A DNA stretch of 64,000 bases from Reticulitermes lucifugus (GCA_026260175.1 JAKCWW010001153.1:1-64000); one strand, 5' to 3'. Counted from the stretch's first letter, positions 23,335-35,830 are shown. The notes: generated by a model from the letters alone, not told the origin. Program-made: numbers and translations.

Positions 23335-23432
23335 TGTTACACAATTAATAATGAATAAATGTACATTTGTCGGACTATACATATAGAAAAGAAAATGTAC
23401 GGAATGAATAACATTAAGATGCGAATGCTTCT

Positions 23433-24214
23433 TATTTTTACGCCTTCTACTCAGTACGTATAGTAAAGAACCGCCGGACTTTGCAGGCTTCATTTCAACA
23501 TTCTGTGTATGGTTATAACCCCCTTCTGTTTGTTCTGAGAAGCAAGTTATCGGCTTTCGCATTCCAATTACGCCAAGTCCGCTACCTGTCACAGCCATTC
23601 CAGTCCACTAGTCGCTGCCCTCATCCAGTTATTCGACACTGTACTGTATATTCTCAGTAACTGACAGAATCATTAAATAAATTGCAAGTAAATAAAAAAT
23701 AAATGATCTTACATTATTCCATTTACAGTTATTTTTAATTCATTGTCATCTCATCCAACCGATTATATCTTGTCATTAGTGCCAAGTAGTGCAAATTGCG
23801 TTATGAGAGATAGTGGCTAAGACGATTAAGTCTGTATTACATAATAATGAACTAGTATATTTCCATTTGTACTTCAGAACTGAAGTCGGATTACATGGAT
23901 TATTGCATTGTATTGTAATGTATTAAACTGTATTGTACAACCTGTTCCGCGACCAGTTCATCCAAATTGAAGAGTGGTTCAAGAAGTCGTTTGAAGAAAG
24001 AATGTACAAACCATGTGTCAGTTCAACACCGTTGTCGAGTTAAGCGAGCTGTGACACTGCTGCAGATCGGTGCTAGTGTAGTTGCCATTGAGCTGAGTGC
24101 TAGTGTCGGTAGCTGGCGCCGCTGTAATCGTTCGATTCACAGTGCGCATGCACTCGTAAGTGTCGGCTGCTGTGGTCGAGTTCTGTGACGCAGAAGAGCT
24201 GTTCGAAACGCCTG
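23433..24214. other. No recognisable feature
   Basis: A GC-richer stretch from about 24020 to 24214 probably belongs to the untranslated leader of the transposon that follows. Confidence 0.35.
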
Positions 24215-25260
24215 TCAGCACTTACAAATGAGAAATATGCCGACTTGCATTTTGTATACGGTTTGTGCAATGGAAATGTCAAGGCTGCCGAAACGAAATA
24301 CCAGTGATGACGTTCGGGTTGTCGAGTTCGACGCCGGAACACGTTTCAGAAAGTTCATGGAGCTAGTGTTGATATTGTGTCCTTCATTAGAGTCAATGAA
24401 GAATTTGGGCAACCAGGGATTGGGTGTTCTGGATGGAGTACAGTGCGCAGAATTCCCATGAGGACTAGTGTTGCACTGCTACACGTATGGGGGATTTTTA
24501 TGATGAAGGCTTTTTCCATATCACATCAAAAGAGTACCAGGGGCGCACAATCACGCGCACCATGTGGCCCAGTCGACTAAATTTTGTACGGTGGTGCAAA
24601 TATTTGTGGGTCCTCCGTATGGAACTCGCTTCGTGTCACCCATCTGGCGCCTAGAACCTTGAGGTGGCTCCTAGATTTTGGGGAAATTTTTGTACTCCTG
24701 AAATACAATACATTTTATCTGGAGATCACGCTAGCCGTGTGTACTTTTGATTAGTTGCAATCACGACTACAGACAGGGGTTTTCGGCAAAGTATGTTGTA
24801 GCATAGTAATGAGTTGTCTAAGTGAACCATGTGTTATAGAAGGACGACTAACATATGTTAATTACAGTTTTACAGAGAATGTACTACGACTCTATTCAGG
24901 GAACATGCATCCTGCAACAAGAAGACGAGTTAAGGTGAAACTTGACAGAGCGCTGTACATTTTGGCAGAGGTTATGCAGTACTTGAAATTAAACTGTCAA
25001 GAAAGATGAGCAGGAGGAGGTGGACCGGTGGCATGGCCAGCCCGATCACCTGACTTCAACACGTTACCTATTTCCTTTTGGGGTTGCATGAACACTGGAG
25101 TGTAGGACAGTGGCAAGCCGAAACACGGTAGCAACAAGTAGAATGCACAATCGAAGCTGCCGCTGCTGGCTTAAGTTGGAACATTCAATGGAGCCACTGT
25201 TGGCAGCATGTATGCATTCACGAAGTAGTCATTTGGAAAATTTGTTTTAGTTGTAAACGT
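24215..25260 (+). pseudogene. Decayed IS630/Tc1-mariner-type transposase, relic B, split by a MITE
   Basis: The N-terminal domain reads YADLHFVYGLCNGNVKAAE near 24238-24294, matching the helix-turn-helix domain often fused to mariner-type transposases (YADMVLVYGEC..N..AA). FIRVNEEFGQPG near 24382 and VRRIP near 24450 belong to the second DNA-binding part. FPYHIKRV at about 24511-24537 matches the linker (HPYHIQRVQ). After a 163-bp hAT MITE the catalytic domain resumes with RLTYVNYSFTENVLRLY near 24850-24900, KLDRALYILAE, equivalent to QHDGAPAHF with its aspartate kept, and GGGPVAWPARSPDFN near 25017-25060 with its aspartate kept. Frame changes and stops make it inactive. Terminal repeats were not identified. 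Confidence 0.82.
24538..24700 (+). mobile_element. 163-bp hAT-type MITE inside the transposase relic
   Basis: Starts CAGGGGCGCACAATC and ends TTTGTACTCCTG, so the terminal inverted repeats are of the CAGGGGTGCACAAAT type. Collinear with the copies at 36770, 54471 and 56029. The expected 8-bp target duplication is no longer clear (AAGAGTAC versus AAATACAA). Confidence 0.82.
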
Positions 25261-26147
25261 TGAAGTCGACATTAATTTATTATTAGTAATAATATATACT
25301 ATAGTATTATTAAGATAGTTAAGTCAAGAATTATGATACAGTAAAGCGTAAAGCACGCATTAGGAAAATTCATACATGTTAGAGGAAAAATTTCTAAGTA
25401 CGAGACCACTTAAGAAGACCTGTACTCGTATATCAGGTGGGGAATTATATAAAAAAGCATGGAGTAGTATGGAGTAAAAGAGTGGACTGAATTTAGCAGC
25501 CTTAGAATATGGTTCAGTGGTCAAATTTATGAGCCTTCATATTCCGTGAAAGGTAGTCGGATCAGTAGCTTATCGGCTTTTCAAGAACGATTTTCACTCC
25601 TTGTAACATTACAGCTTTGTAATGTGATTAGCAGAAACATCAAGGTGATTTTTAGAAAAGCGAAACAGAGTTTAAAATATGCATGAAATACTTGTAGAAT
25701 ATTGCATGTGTAACGTCCATTAACTGACCACGATGTTTCATAATGGCCGTGTACAAACTTCAGACGCTGAGCCATTATTTCTGTATGTCCTGCTCGTAAA
25801 TTCCCTTCACTCGTAACATACATCAAGTTAAGCGTCGATCTGAAGCCGTCACGTGATTTTCCTCTTTTGGTACGTATTATTCCGTTTGGCAAAGTCTTCG
25901 ATATCATGCTGCAGTTATTAAAAGTACAAAATCCTCATAGGAGAGTCCTAATGAATTAGTCACTGATTCTATTGTGATGTGGGAATTTATATCCCTAACT
26001 TTACGATAATAGCATGACTGCATCACATTTAGCAGCACGGCGTTCCTTCGTAATGGGTTGTGCCTGTGATATGCAACCCTATACTGGAGTAATACCTGAC
26101 GGTAGCTTTAAGATGAACACATAACAAAGGACAATCTTACAACCCAT
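25261..26147. other. No recognisable feature
   Basis: A 108-codon minus frame at 25581-25907 has no recognised domain. Confidence 0.4.
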
Positions 26148-26149
26148 TA

Positions 26150-26240
26150 GTGCTTAAGACAACCAGACCAACAAGACTGGTGTAGCACTAACGACACATA
26201 TTTGTATTCAGAAGGTACTTGATTCGAATCTCCGCCGAAA
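26150..26240 (+). repeat. Possible tRNA-like SINE head
   Basis: CTGGTGTAGCACTAACG resembles an A box and TTGATTCGAATCTCCGCC a B box, about 45 bases apart. No body shared with the other SINEs was recognised. Confidence 0.35.
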
Positions 26241-26751
26241 TATCCTGACTGAAGTTTGTCGCAGTTTTGCTCTGTATGTCCGTCCTGCCATGTACCACGA
26301 CAGTGCCTGAAGTCACAACCACCTTGCTTCATATCCTTTGCAATTCGTCATTCATTGATTATGTTATCATTCATCGATAAATGCGTCTCCTGTAGACATT
26401 TCAAGTTTCGTAAAAGAAATCATACTCGCACGAAAAAGAGACCGAACAATTGATGACAGATCTTTACCTTTGTCAAGTTCTTATTATTTGTTTTCTGTTA
26501 TGTTTAACATAAGTACAAAGTAAGTTTCAAAATTAAACAGCGGCAGTGCATAGACGAATACCACACGGTGTTGTTGCAGTAGGCTACTGACATCTACAGC
26601 CAGACTAATTTAGTATACTAAAATTATTTTAATCTTATCAGTTACATGGAGCCCGTTAGAATTTAATGGCGAGGGTGGAATTTATCATCAAGCAAGATCA
26701 GGATGTGAGATTTGAGATTCTCACTCATATGACTATGAGGATAAATGTCTT

Positions 26752-26797
26752 CTCGATTTATTACTATTATTATTAGTAATAATAATAATAATAATAA

Positions 26798-26861
<64 letters not shown>

Positions 26862-26862
26862 A
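26752..26862. repeat. Compound trinucleotide array TAA-TAG-TTG
   Basis: About a dozen TAA/ATT units, then about ten TAG units, then about a dozen TTG units in direct succession. Homopolymeric Leu/Gln ORFs across it are artefacts. Confidence 0.95.
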
Positions 26863-27147
26863 GTTTAAGAGTTCCCATTGTATCTGTCAAGGTGCAGTGT
26901 GCTGAGTTTTAGTTCTTAAGGTACGTTTTAATTATGGAGGCTTCTAGTCTTCAATATCTAATTATCTTTCGGGAATTAAAATCTGTTAGTAGTAGCGCAG
27001 TAAACCCTCGTGTAGTGTCACACTGTGCCTACATTTTGCAACATATATTCCTTTGTATGTAGTCCACCATACTGTATATTTGCACTTTTTCTCGTATCCT
27101 GTAATTTTAGGTATTTTCAAATCCAAAGGAATACGTCTAAAATCGTG

Positions 27148-27150
<3 letters not shown>

Positions 27151-27190
<40 letters not shown>
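27151..27190. repeat. TG microsatellite
   Basis: Nearly perfect (TG)n of about 20 units. Confidence 0.95.
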
Positions 27191-27191
<1 letters not shown>

Positions 27192-27510
27192 CATCTCGAC
27201 AGCCTCCGAGTGGATTTCTGTGGAATTTTATATTTGAGATTTTTACAAAAAGTTGTAGAGTTCTTTCTGATCTGATTAAAATGAGACAAAATTAATGGTC
27301 ACTCTTAGATGATGTCTGTAATTTAGCGCTTTCCTGAAGGGCAACTCGCAAAATACTTGCCACGGTGGAAATTGTTTTGAAGAAACCTGACATGAAATAA
27401 TAGAACCGGCATTTTATGTCCCGTACGTTTTGCTGTCAAGTGTTGCATTCCATAGATATAGAGAAATTCGAAATGAAAAGTCAAGTATTTTGAGACATGA
27501 CACAGGTAAA

Positions 27511-27562
27511 CGGAAACTACTGACTGACGTTTCGGAAGAGTTTCCTACTTTCATCTTCAGGG
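27511..27562 (-). repeat. Hammerhead-like motif, degenerate copy f
   Basis: On the minus strand CCCTGAAGATG is followed by an imperfect stem-loop, then CTTCCGAAACGTC. The core CTGAAGA is intact but stem I does not pair. Confidence 0.38.
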
Positions 27563-28040
27563 CCTCGGAAGTCTGAGAACATATTACACGCCGTTAAACG
27601 CCAATCAACACGGAATCGTATTTCTGGAGGACTTATATATCCTCATCGACACCGCTGTGAAGACTTCAAATTTCGCAAAATTTAAGTGGTTCCGAGAATT
27701 CACCTACCCAGCCATCCCAAGTGGGAAGGAAAAGCAAACCTTGGCTTCAGTCAGACGGCACTGAAAAAGTATGTTTTGTTCTGTTTACATAGTGCTCAGT
27801 TAAAATATGACTTTGGAGCACGTATTAAATCAAATGTGTCAGGCATATGCATATGAAGTGTTTTCTTCAGTGTCTGTTATAACAGTGAAGACAGAAGATT
27901 TACAGCTGAATATTTATTTGTTCAGAGTGTAGGTTAGTTTTAAATTCACCAATCTTAATAAATATCAGCAGTGAATATTGAAATGTAATTGTAATATTTG
28001 TTTACTATAAAATAATATTTAATTATAGTTTTAATTCTTT

Positions 28041-28330
28041 GTGGGTACGCGGTGAAGCAGTTGTTTGAGGCACTGCGCTACCAGCCGGAAGGTCACTGGT
28101 TCGATTTTCGATGGGATCATTGGGATTTTTCATTGACTTAATTCTTCCGGCCCTGGGTTTTACTCAGGGGTATCTCCTGGGAGTAAAGGCGGCCGGTGCA
28201 TAGGGCTGGCAACCTGGCCACCTTCATGTCCGTATTATATATAAATTATGGGATCTTCAAACTCCTATAGCCCTAAGGGCCTGTCCAGGCATGTAGTGGG
28301 ATATTTTTACATTTACCTGTAAGTCTTTAT
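28041..28330 (+). mobile_element. tRNA-derived SINE, near full length
   Basis: The head GTGGGTACGCGGTGAAGCAG leads to the B box GGTTCGATTTT at 28098-28108. The body holds TCCTGGGAGTAAAGG, GCGGCCGGTGCATAGG and GCCACCTTCATGTCC, and ends at AGGGCCTGTCCAGGC with a TTTTTACATTTACC tail. It is the reference for the truncated copy at 2663-2808. Confidence 0.82.
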
Positions 28331-29494
28331 TTTTAATTTACGTAATTGTAAACGTGATGTGTTTCTTGTGTAGAAAGTGGAAGTAGCTATATGTTCAGGC
28401 TACTCGCATTTATCAGCATTTTGCTTGACATTTCCACGTTATTTATAAGAGGAGCATCGAAGGCGTTGAAGATTAAGAGGACATAACAGAGCGAAATAGC
28501 TAAAACTATGAACGCTCTGCATATATTTCCCAACCTGTTAATTATATGTATTAAGTAAAGTTGTTGTTTGGGCTAATTCTGTCATCACAGTTTGAGACTT
28601 TTCGTTATCCTCTCTGAACACACATATTTCAGTGTCATGGGCCTAAATCAACACTTGTCTTGGTAGGACACTGTGCGTTCTTCTTTTTCACTGTCTTCTA
28701 TACTCTGCCCAAAATATCTTCTGATATATTCGTTTAATGCTATACTTTCTGCATGTTTTCTTTGACATACGCAGTAGTAAATGAGTCCGGAACATCAGTC
28801 CTGCAAGCAACATCGGGTTTTCTTCCTGTTCATAAATTTGTTTATCGGTTTCAATGCCATTTTCTTGTTTGCCAGTGTATTTCACTACGCTTTATCTCAG
28901 TATCTCCTCACAGTTTGTTTCAATTGTCTGTCTGCAATTCAGCTTTTCTGTTCGTGTGTTTCTCACCATTGAACGGAAGCCTCGTTGATTTGAACATCAC
29001 AACAGCAATGCCAAAGTTTAGAAGACGTAAAGTTGAGCGTACTGCTTTATACCATCCAATTTCGCTTCTGCTTCATCATGCGCTTACCTTCCCGCTCCCC
29101 CCTCTTTCATTCCACCCTCTTCAGTTGCCATCAAGAACCAACTTCGGCGAGTGAATATCAAATGACAAGAACGTAGATGTGAGAGAAGAGAATCATGAAA
29201 AATTGAAGAGTTTCTTCGAGACAAAGAGAAGGGTGAATGTTCAAAATGGAACCAAGGAAAATGATAGTTTGCTGAGAATTCAAACTGAAATGTACTCCCC
29301 CTCATCACCTCCTAAGAGTAATGTGTTGTTACAAAGTTAGACTAACTATACCTTAAGTTTCAGGTAATGTTAGGTGACTTGCATTAATTTTTATTTCACT
29401 TCCAGTTGAATTTTAAGTTCCTTTCCATACAATAACCAACTGTGGAATTAATTTTAATAAAATCTCCGTTCTGGATCCATATCCACGTCTTACT
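28331..29494. other. No recognisable feature
   Basis: A 133-codon plus frame (28753-29154) is T/C-rich and unconvincing. Confidence 0.4.
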
Positions 29495-29745
29495 AAAACT
29501 GATGATGTTCAAGAGCAAGGTGCTGAAACTATTTGGACCAACGAGAAAAAAGAATGAGAAAAATTACGTAAGGTAAGCATCCTGACTTCTAACCTTTATC
29601 AAATATCACTTCAGTGTAAGATTAGAAGTATGGGACACATCTTGTATAATGAAAAAAGGGAAGAAATGCAATTTTTGATCATAATTCTGTAAGGGAGAAG
29701 ACCAACATGTCCTAGGTTTCACAAGGCCACACTTTCTTCTGTGGA
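29495..29745 (+). mobile_element. LINE family A fragment, decayed
   Basis: FKSKVLKLFGPTRKK near 29510-29550 matches FENRVLRSLFGPKRD, and KIRSMGHILYNEKRE near 29620-29665 matches [17 protein letters not shown]. Confidence 0.7.
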
Positions 29746-30554
29746 TTTATAAAATGTCGAATGAAGCCATAAATGTTTAATAGACAAGGACTGGAAAATT
29801 GAACTGTAACATTTCAGCGTTTCGAAAGCTATTCACTTGACAGTACTGAGTAAAACCAAGTAGGTACTGTTATGATGTCTAAGTGGTCACAAGTTTCGTA
29901 TGAAGGCCGCTGTTGAATATTCAAGTGCTCTGGAATGTTACGCCATGTCGACTGGTAAATAGCTGCTTCAGTATCGAAGGCGTTACTATCCCTCTAAACG
30001 TCGGGTATTTGCCACTCGACACGGTGTGACACCGGACAAGGCTTGATTTTCTTAAATCAGAACTGCTGTGAGAAACTTAAAACTCGCAAGGACACTGTTC
30101 GTTGGAATTGATCACATCTCTCAGCGTCTATAATATTTACATTCTTAATGTTAACAAGTGACAGAAAGACAGACACATTGAGACGCTGCTGATGAGATCC
30201 ATCTTCTTGAGAACAATGTCACAACAGTTGCATGCATCTTTACTGAAAACTGCCTCAAACAAGGATTCATTTTTTTATTGGGGACTGTATGAAGTGTGGA
30301 AACACAAACGTTGCTTGCAGGAAGTTGAAAGCAACCGCAACTGGACTGTACTTGAAATCAGGCTGAAATGTGGATCACCAGACATATTTGTATTGTCCGC
30401 ACTGTGATACAGGATCGACAATAGCAGTAGAGTCTATAGGATAGTGGGGCGAAGCTGTCGGCTTATAAATGAATAATAGAAGAGCAAGTAAACTTGTCCT
30501 TGTACACGCCACAAAGGCGTATGAGTTTGTGGAGGTATAGCTCCACTAATTTTT

Positions 30555-30775
30555 AACCTGGGCACCAGGCAGAGTTTAGTTGTCAGCTTCATTCCCCGGC
30601 CGCCTTACCCCCGGAGAAAGATCCCCAGTACCCATCGAAAGGGAGGTTGTATGGGCCCAAAAACCGGTCTGGACCCTTTGTAGAAGGGAAAAATATCGTG
30701 CCTCTGTCAGGAATCCAACCACGATTACTTGGTAGTTCATCCCCTAGCCTGGTCACTGTACCGACCATGATATCC
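30555..30775 (-). mobile_element. tRNA-derived SINE, AAAGCGGCCG family
   Basis: The minus strand starts near GGGATATCATGGTCGGTAC, has GTGGTTGGATTCCTGACAG (B box) with GAGGCACGAT, then GATGGGTACTGGGGATC, TTTCTCCGGGGGTAAGG and CGGCCGGGG. Confidence 0.78.
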
Positions 30776-30879
30776 CGGATCCTTATGCATAAGGAGGTCT
30801 AAGTATTGACAATTTAGCAGAAAATACAACCGGCTGAATGCACAGAGTTACTCATTCAGTTGGTCACGAAATTCCCCGA

Positions 30880-31095
30880 CTTCTATTGAACCTCTAAGTT
30901 AGTTGCCGTATCATCAGAGTCCGCCACTAGCCTGTATTCTGAGCCGCCTGATACTATAACACATCCTCAGATGCTATTTGTTTAAGGTCCCTTTAATATT
31001 ATCCTCCCATCCACGCCTAAGTCTAGCAAGTGACCTGTTGCCTTAACGTTTTCGGATTACTGATTGCCATGCATTTCGCCTGTATCATGTGTGTG
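30880..31095 (-). mobile_element. LINE family A fragment, reverse
   Basis: AGAGTCCGCCACTAGCCTG near 30918 is antisense to the DRNRWRTL codons, and TTATCCTCCCATCCACGCC near 31000 is antisense to the RRRWENN codons. Confidence 0.7.
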
Positions 31096-32269
31096 ATACA
31101 CACCTCGTCCAGCACGTTCTATTTTTTTTCGTCACCCTAATAATACTCGTATATGGCGAAGTACGTAACTCATGCATTATTTCATTGTGCCTTATTGTAC
31201 TTTATTTCGCCAAGGTGCATATATTCTCCTGAGGTCACTGTTCTCGAACATGATCGTTATACTTACTCTGGTGTGAGAAATCACTTTTTGCAGTCACGTA
31301 ATTTGTACGTCTTTGGATAGGAGACGAATTTAACGTGTTGTTACGCCAGCACATTAACAGCAGAACAGGTGGTCCTGTGAAAGAAATTAAAAATTGAATG
31401 TTTCTTTTCCTGAAAACTTATAATTGGTAACAGAAAATCGAAAGGCAAATCAAGTGAAAAGCTAGGGTTTGAAGGAAACTGCTGTTTTCAGGATATGAAT
31501 CCGTTAGAAATACCGAAACGGGTGATAGTGCGTACTCCATGACGTGTCATAGAAAAAGAAGAAAATAAATTTATAGACTAGAATTGATGTTAAAATCTGC
31601 CATTAAGGAAACGTGTCCTTGCAGGCCTCATATATTCCTGAGAGTGTGGTAGAATTTCACGGAGCTTATTCTGAGATAGGGAATGACTGTTCCTAGCCTC
31701 TCTGTTCTTATCATAGAGGAAGCCTGTCAGGTCCATCTTAATTTAATGCTATATGTAGTCTGTTGCATGTCGTGCATAAAATGATGTTCATTTGTGGTGA
31801 AGTGTGGTTGAACTTTCGGATATTTGTCATCAGTTAGTATGTCTGAAGTTGAAATGCCAAAGAACACTCCCCAGTACTGGTTAATTAACTTTGAATGCAA
31901 CTACAAGTACTTTTATTCCCACGATGGACTGAACATGCGAATAGGAAAAGAGTTTGTAGAGAAATTATTTTGTAGTTCTTTAATAGAAAACTTCAAAACC
32001 TTTTTTACCATGTAAATTCCTTGTACATAATGTATATAAATTATGGAGTGGGTTGGTAAAAAGTTCGTATCTTTTCCGAGACAACCCCCAGGGAAGGTCA
32101 ATGTCTATATTCCCTGACATGAAACTAAAAAAAATGGGTATCAAAAATTCAAACTGTGTTTCTGCTTGGACTTGCCTCTTGTGTGTAGGCAGCATTTCTA
32201 TCTTTTCCAAGTACTGTCATACAAAGACCTTTTTATAGGATTGGAGACGGAACGATTCTGGCCGGTAGA
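31096..32269. other. No recognisable feature
   Basis: Overlapping short frames on both strands at 31824-32240; none is convincing. Confidence 0.4.
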
Positions 32270-32450
32270 GCTTAACAATTTCACTTATTTTGTATGGATA
32301 TGAAATGTGTTATATGAAGAAAAACAAGAATTACAAGACATTGGAAGCAGAATGCTTAGAAAAATATTTGGATAAGGGAGGCTAGCCGAAAGAAGGATGT
32401 TTTTTTAGAAGGACGAACTTACCGACACGTGTATGTGTGTAATAATGTAT
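32270..32450 (+). mobile_element. LINE family A fragment, decayed
   Basis: LILYGYEMCYMKKNK and LEAECLEKYLDKGG correspond to VVLYGCETWSLTLKE and LRVFENRVLRSLFG, about 32280-32380. Confidence 0.6.
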
Positions 32451-34559
32451 AGTGTAGAAGGTATTGATGATTTTGAAAGTAGTTCCCGTGGGGAAGACGA
32501 GAGACGAGTGTAGAATATTGGCGGAGAAACGTCTTGGAAAACGGTCACTTAAATTACAGGGCTTTGAGAAAAAAATATTTCAGCTAAACTTAAAGCAACT
32601 CCATCCTGTGCTCCCACAAATTTACTGTGCTGACTGAGCTATCCCGGCTTATATTAAAATGTTTGGCCTAGTTTGCTTATCCGACAGGCATTTCGTCTCA
32701 GAATATGTTCGGACATATGACAGGTCACATATTATTCAGGCTCTAATACATGCCTTTCAAAGTTTAACGTAACGTGAGATTTCTGTTTTGCCTTAGCTAC
32801 GGTTTTACACTCAGTTGTGAATTTCCTTTGCTTTTCGAGTGTCTTAAGCCCTAATTCCGTCTGTTGGCCTTCTGCCGTCTGTTTGTGTTATCGTGATTCA
32901 CATTTTTATTTGACTGCTATAATATGATGATGTAATTTTAAGTGGAAGAGGTTACTAAAAAATTACTTTCTTTTGAAAAAAAAGTGATAATCAACGTCGA
33001 TCGAAAATAATGCAATTTTAGAGCGCTGGAATTTAGTACAAGAGTTTTTTTGTAGTTGAACAAACAGAAGCACTTATTTACAGCAAAGATGTTTGCAAAA
33101 CCGAAGCCTTTCAAAAAATCTAAATATTTTTCTTTCCATCCTTAGACCTTAGTTTTATATTTCAACATGTTTTCACGTGCTTGATACGATTTGTTAGACC
33201 AAACCAATTCACACGAGTTTCAACTTGAACTAAATCCCTTACGAATCTCTTTTTGTTCTTTTATTCCATGACGATAAACTTTATCCTGTTTCGGCCTGCT
33301 TTATTTTATTCGCTAGAGAGGCTTTTCAAATGAGGTACATTATGACATATTTTGCTCAGTTTAAATTTTAACCCATCATTCCATGGGATAGATACCCCGT
33401 GGGCAGAATAAAAGATGTCTGTGTGTGCGTCTCTTCGTGGCAGCCATTACTTGTCAGAAAATAAATACATTACCTTCAGCTTTGGCAGCAGTTATAATTC
33501 GGTCGCGTCGTGCCGATGCCAGTCTGCACAGTACGTAACGAACGGGTGAACATTCTGTTATACAGTTTCATTCTTTTCAGCCTGTGAATGCTGATAATTA
33601 TGTAAAGTCAAGTTCATATATGCATGGCAATGTACTGGATTAAAATTGTATGAAATGTTTTGTTTAAAGTAGGTACGTAGGAGTGCTTATAGAAACCAGT
33701 TCAGTAAAATCTTATGCGACCTAATTTGCCTAAGCCAGATTTTAACCCGTTAGTAAATGGGTACAAACCCTGTGACCCGAAAGCAAAACCCACTGTCGTG
33801 GACAAATTTCGAACATATTTGACATTGCACATCTCACAATCATCCCAAAACCGTGCGAAACTTTCAGGCTCCTCTGTATTTTCTGACGACTTGTGGTTCC
33901 CGCTGACGCAGACACGGTGACGTCTTCCCTTATTATATACTGTGCAGATCATCGAGCATGGTTTGACTGATTTACCTCCAATCGTATGGGTATGGGACTG
34001 CCTGATGTGTTATATTGTCCGCCTGTCTCTGATTACTTGAACTGAGTCTGCAAGTGAAGTATTGAGTACTAGTGTGATGCCTACCACTGTGCTGTAAATG
34101 CTACTGCGCATGTAGTTATTAGGTATGGCAGGCGAACTAGTCTTATATCTAATTCAGTTTGGTTTCGAGTTCATCGTGTTTGGTCATACACATTTTGCAC
34201 CGTCTCACGACTGTAATTTTTGCGCCTTATGCAAAGAAACGCGAAATTTGAAGAGCTAAATGAACGGTGTTATAGTGTCAACCAGTATTGTCATGGTATA
34301 TGATTGTGCTAACTCAAACGTGTTTAAAATACCGTCTGGTTAGTAGATAAATCTGGTTTACGGAAAGTGAAAAAAAGTTTGTCGATTGGGCCGTCTGGTT
34401 TGTTACGATTTTAAAATTAATCACGAAGGTATGACTCATTAGATATCACTTGGATGGGAGGTACGTGTACCAGTTTGCTGCCGAGTTTGTTGTCGGGTTA
34501 ATCTATCATTTCATGAATGAATAAGATAGTTCGTTACAGTTTTTTTTGGTGAAGAGCCC
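32451..34559. other. No recognised feature; antiparallel ORFs at 33.7-33.95 kb
   Basis: Frames at 33701-33952 (minus) and 33714-33920 (plus) overlap fully and both read without low complexity, so one could be a fragment of an unknown element. Nothing else is supported. Confidence 0.35.
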
Positions 34560-34825
34560 CGCAGCAGATGATTCGGACGCACCGCAGCCTTAAGACTTAT
34601 TGTGCAACCCTTGTGATGAAGATGAAGGGAAAGACGATTAGCTTTTTCGTTTTTCCTTGTACTTGAGCACCGGTGGAATGAAATTGACAGGGGAAAACCG
34701 AAGTACTCGGGGAGAAACCTGTCCCAGTGCTACTTTGTCCACCACAAATCCCACATGGACAGCCAGGATCTAACCCGGGCCTCCGCGGTGAGATTGTTAC
34801 ACAGTTGGTGAGTCGCCGAGTAGCA
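34560..34825 (-). mobile_element. tRNA-derived SINE, GTGGCTCAG family, reverse
   Basis: The minus strand reads a tRNA-like head with GGGTTAGATCC (B box), a CATGTGGGATTTGTGGTGG block, GCACTGGGACAGG, and TTCCCCTGTCAATTTC. The same body occurs at 35637-35830. Confidence 0.7.
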
Positions 34826-35636
34826 CTTCCGTTACTCTGATAGTTAATCGGCAGTCAAATTTCTTCGTTAATTAATCTTCCACTTTTCCTTACACTTAAT
34901 TCAGTCAAGAAGCCGTCCAAATAGCCATCCACTTTCAGTAATCCAGTCTGTCAGTCAGTAATGCGCTCACATCAGATCGATCATCGATCACCCAGACAGT
35001 CGGTTTTTCACAGACACACAACTAGTCACTTCATCAGACACTCACACTATCATAAACATTCAGTTAACCAGTCAGTGACAACATTCACTCAACAAGTTAG
35101 TCAGTCACATTGAGTCAGCCTTGTACGTAGACATGTTAGCGACGGTACGACGTAGATTATGCCAGATTAGTCCCCAATGACCGCATATCGGCAACAGCTG
35201 CACTTGGCTACACTTCTGTACAGTGTCAGCAGCAAATCGATCACGCTGTCCGTTTAGCAGGGTGTATGAGTTTAAGTCATAGCAATGCGACAGTCTGTTA
35301 ACAGCCTTTTTATAGTGTTAATTTGTCCTGTGCTACAAGCCTTTCAAAAAAGATCAGAAAAGGTACGCAACTCGCTACATAATTTCCAAAGAGATTCTTT
35401 CCTGTCTTCCTGAAGCCTTTGGCCGGCTTGTTCAGTTGTACAAGTCCAACCAAGAGCAAATATAACCTGTAGACGAAAGAAAAAAGAAGACCCACGCAAG
35501 TGTTAACATTTTTCGAATCATGCTACGCTACATTGCATAGTCATAAATTATGACGACATCATAGCCAGAATATTGGTGTAAAGGTAACTTTGTGTACTAC
35601 TGCTGAAAGATGTATTCGTAGTGAAACTCAACTTAA

Positions 35637-35830
35637 CCGTGCCGTGGCTCAGGTGGTCAGTCGGCGGCCTCCTACCGCTCAGGTGCAGCCTCGGTCACAG
35701 GCCTGTTTGTATGGAATTTGTGGTGGATAAAGTGGCACTGCAACAGATTTACCTGTCCGCATCATTCCATCAATTCCTCTTGCTCTTTCATTCTCCGTCA
35801 CCGACGTTAGGTCTAATGCAATCTTAGTCA
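35637..35830 (+). mobile_element. tRNA-derived SINE, GTGGCTCAG family
   Basis: CCGTGGCTCAGGTGGTCAG (A box) at 35642-35660, then ATGGAATTTGTGGTGGATAA, AGTGGCACTGCAACAG and TTCATTCTCCGTCACC. The B box is eroded. Confidence 0.72.

Larger units (their letters stand above)
22894..23432. mobile_element. Fold-back retroelement-like unit with 14-bp target duplication
   Basis: Two inverted arms of about 199 bp, 22913-23111 and 23181-23379, surround a 69-base spacer. Each arm carries a hammerhead-like motif, both pointing outward. A 39-base tail (23380-23418) follows the right arm only. ATGCGAATGCTTCT occurs at 22894-22907 and 23419-23432, bracketing the unit exactly. Inverted terminal units, a one-sided tail and a target duplication of this length are known in Penelope-like elements, and their terminal repeats are reported to carry hammerhead motifs. 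No coding region is present, so it would be non-autonomous or severely truncated. Confidence 0.75.

Noticed and set aside
26663-26890. Poly-Gln/poly-Leu ORF
   Set aside because: Translation of the triplet arrays.
33701-33952. Complementary ORFs without low complexity
   Set aside because: Could be an unknown element, but nothing identifies strand or family.
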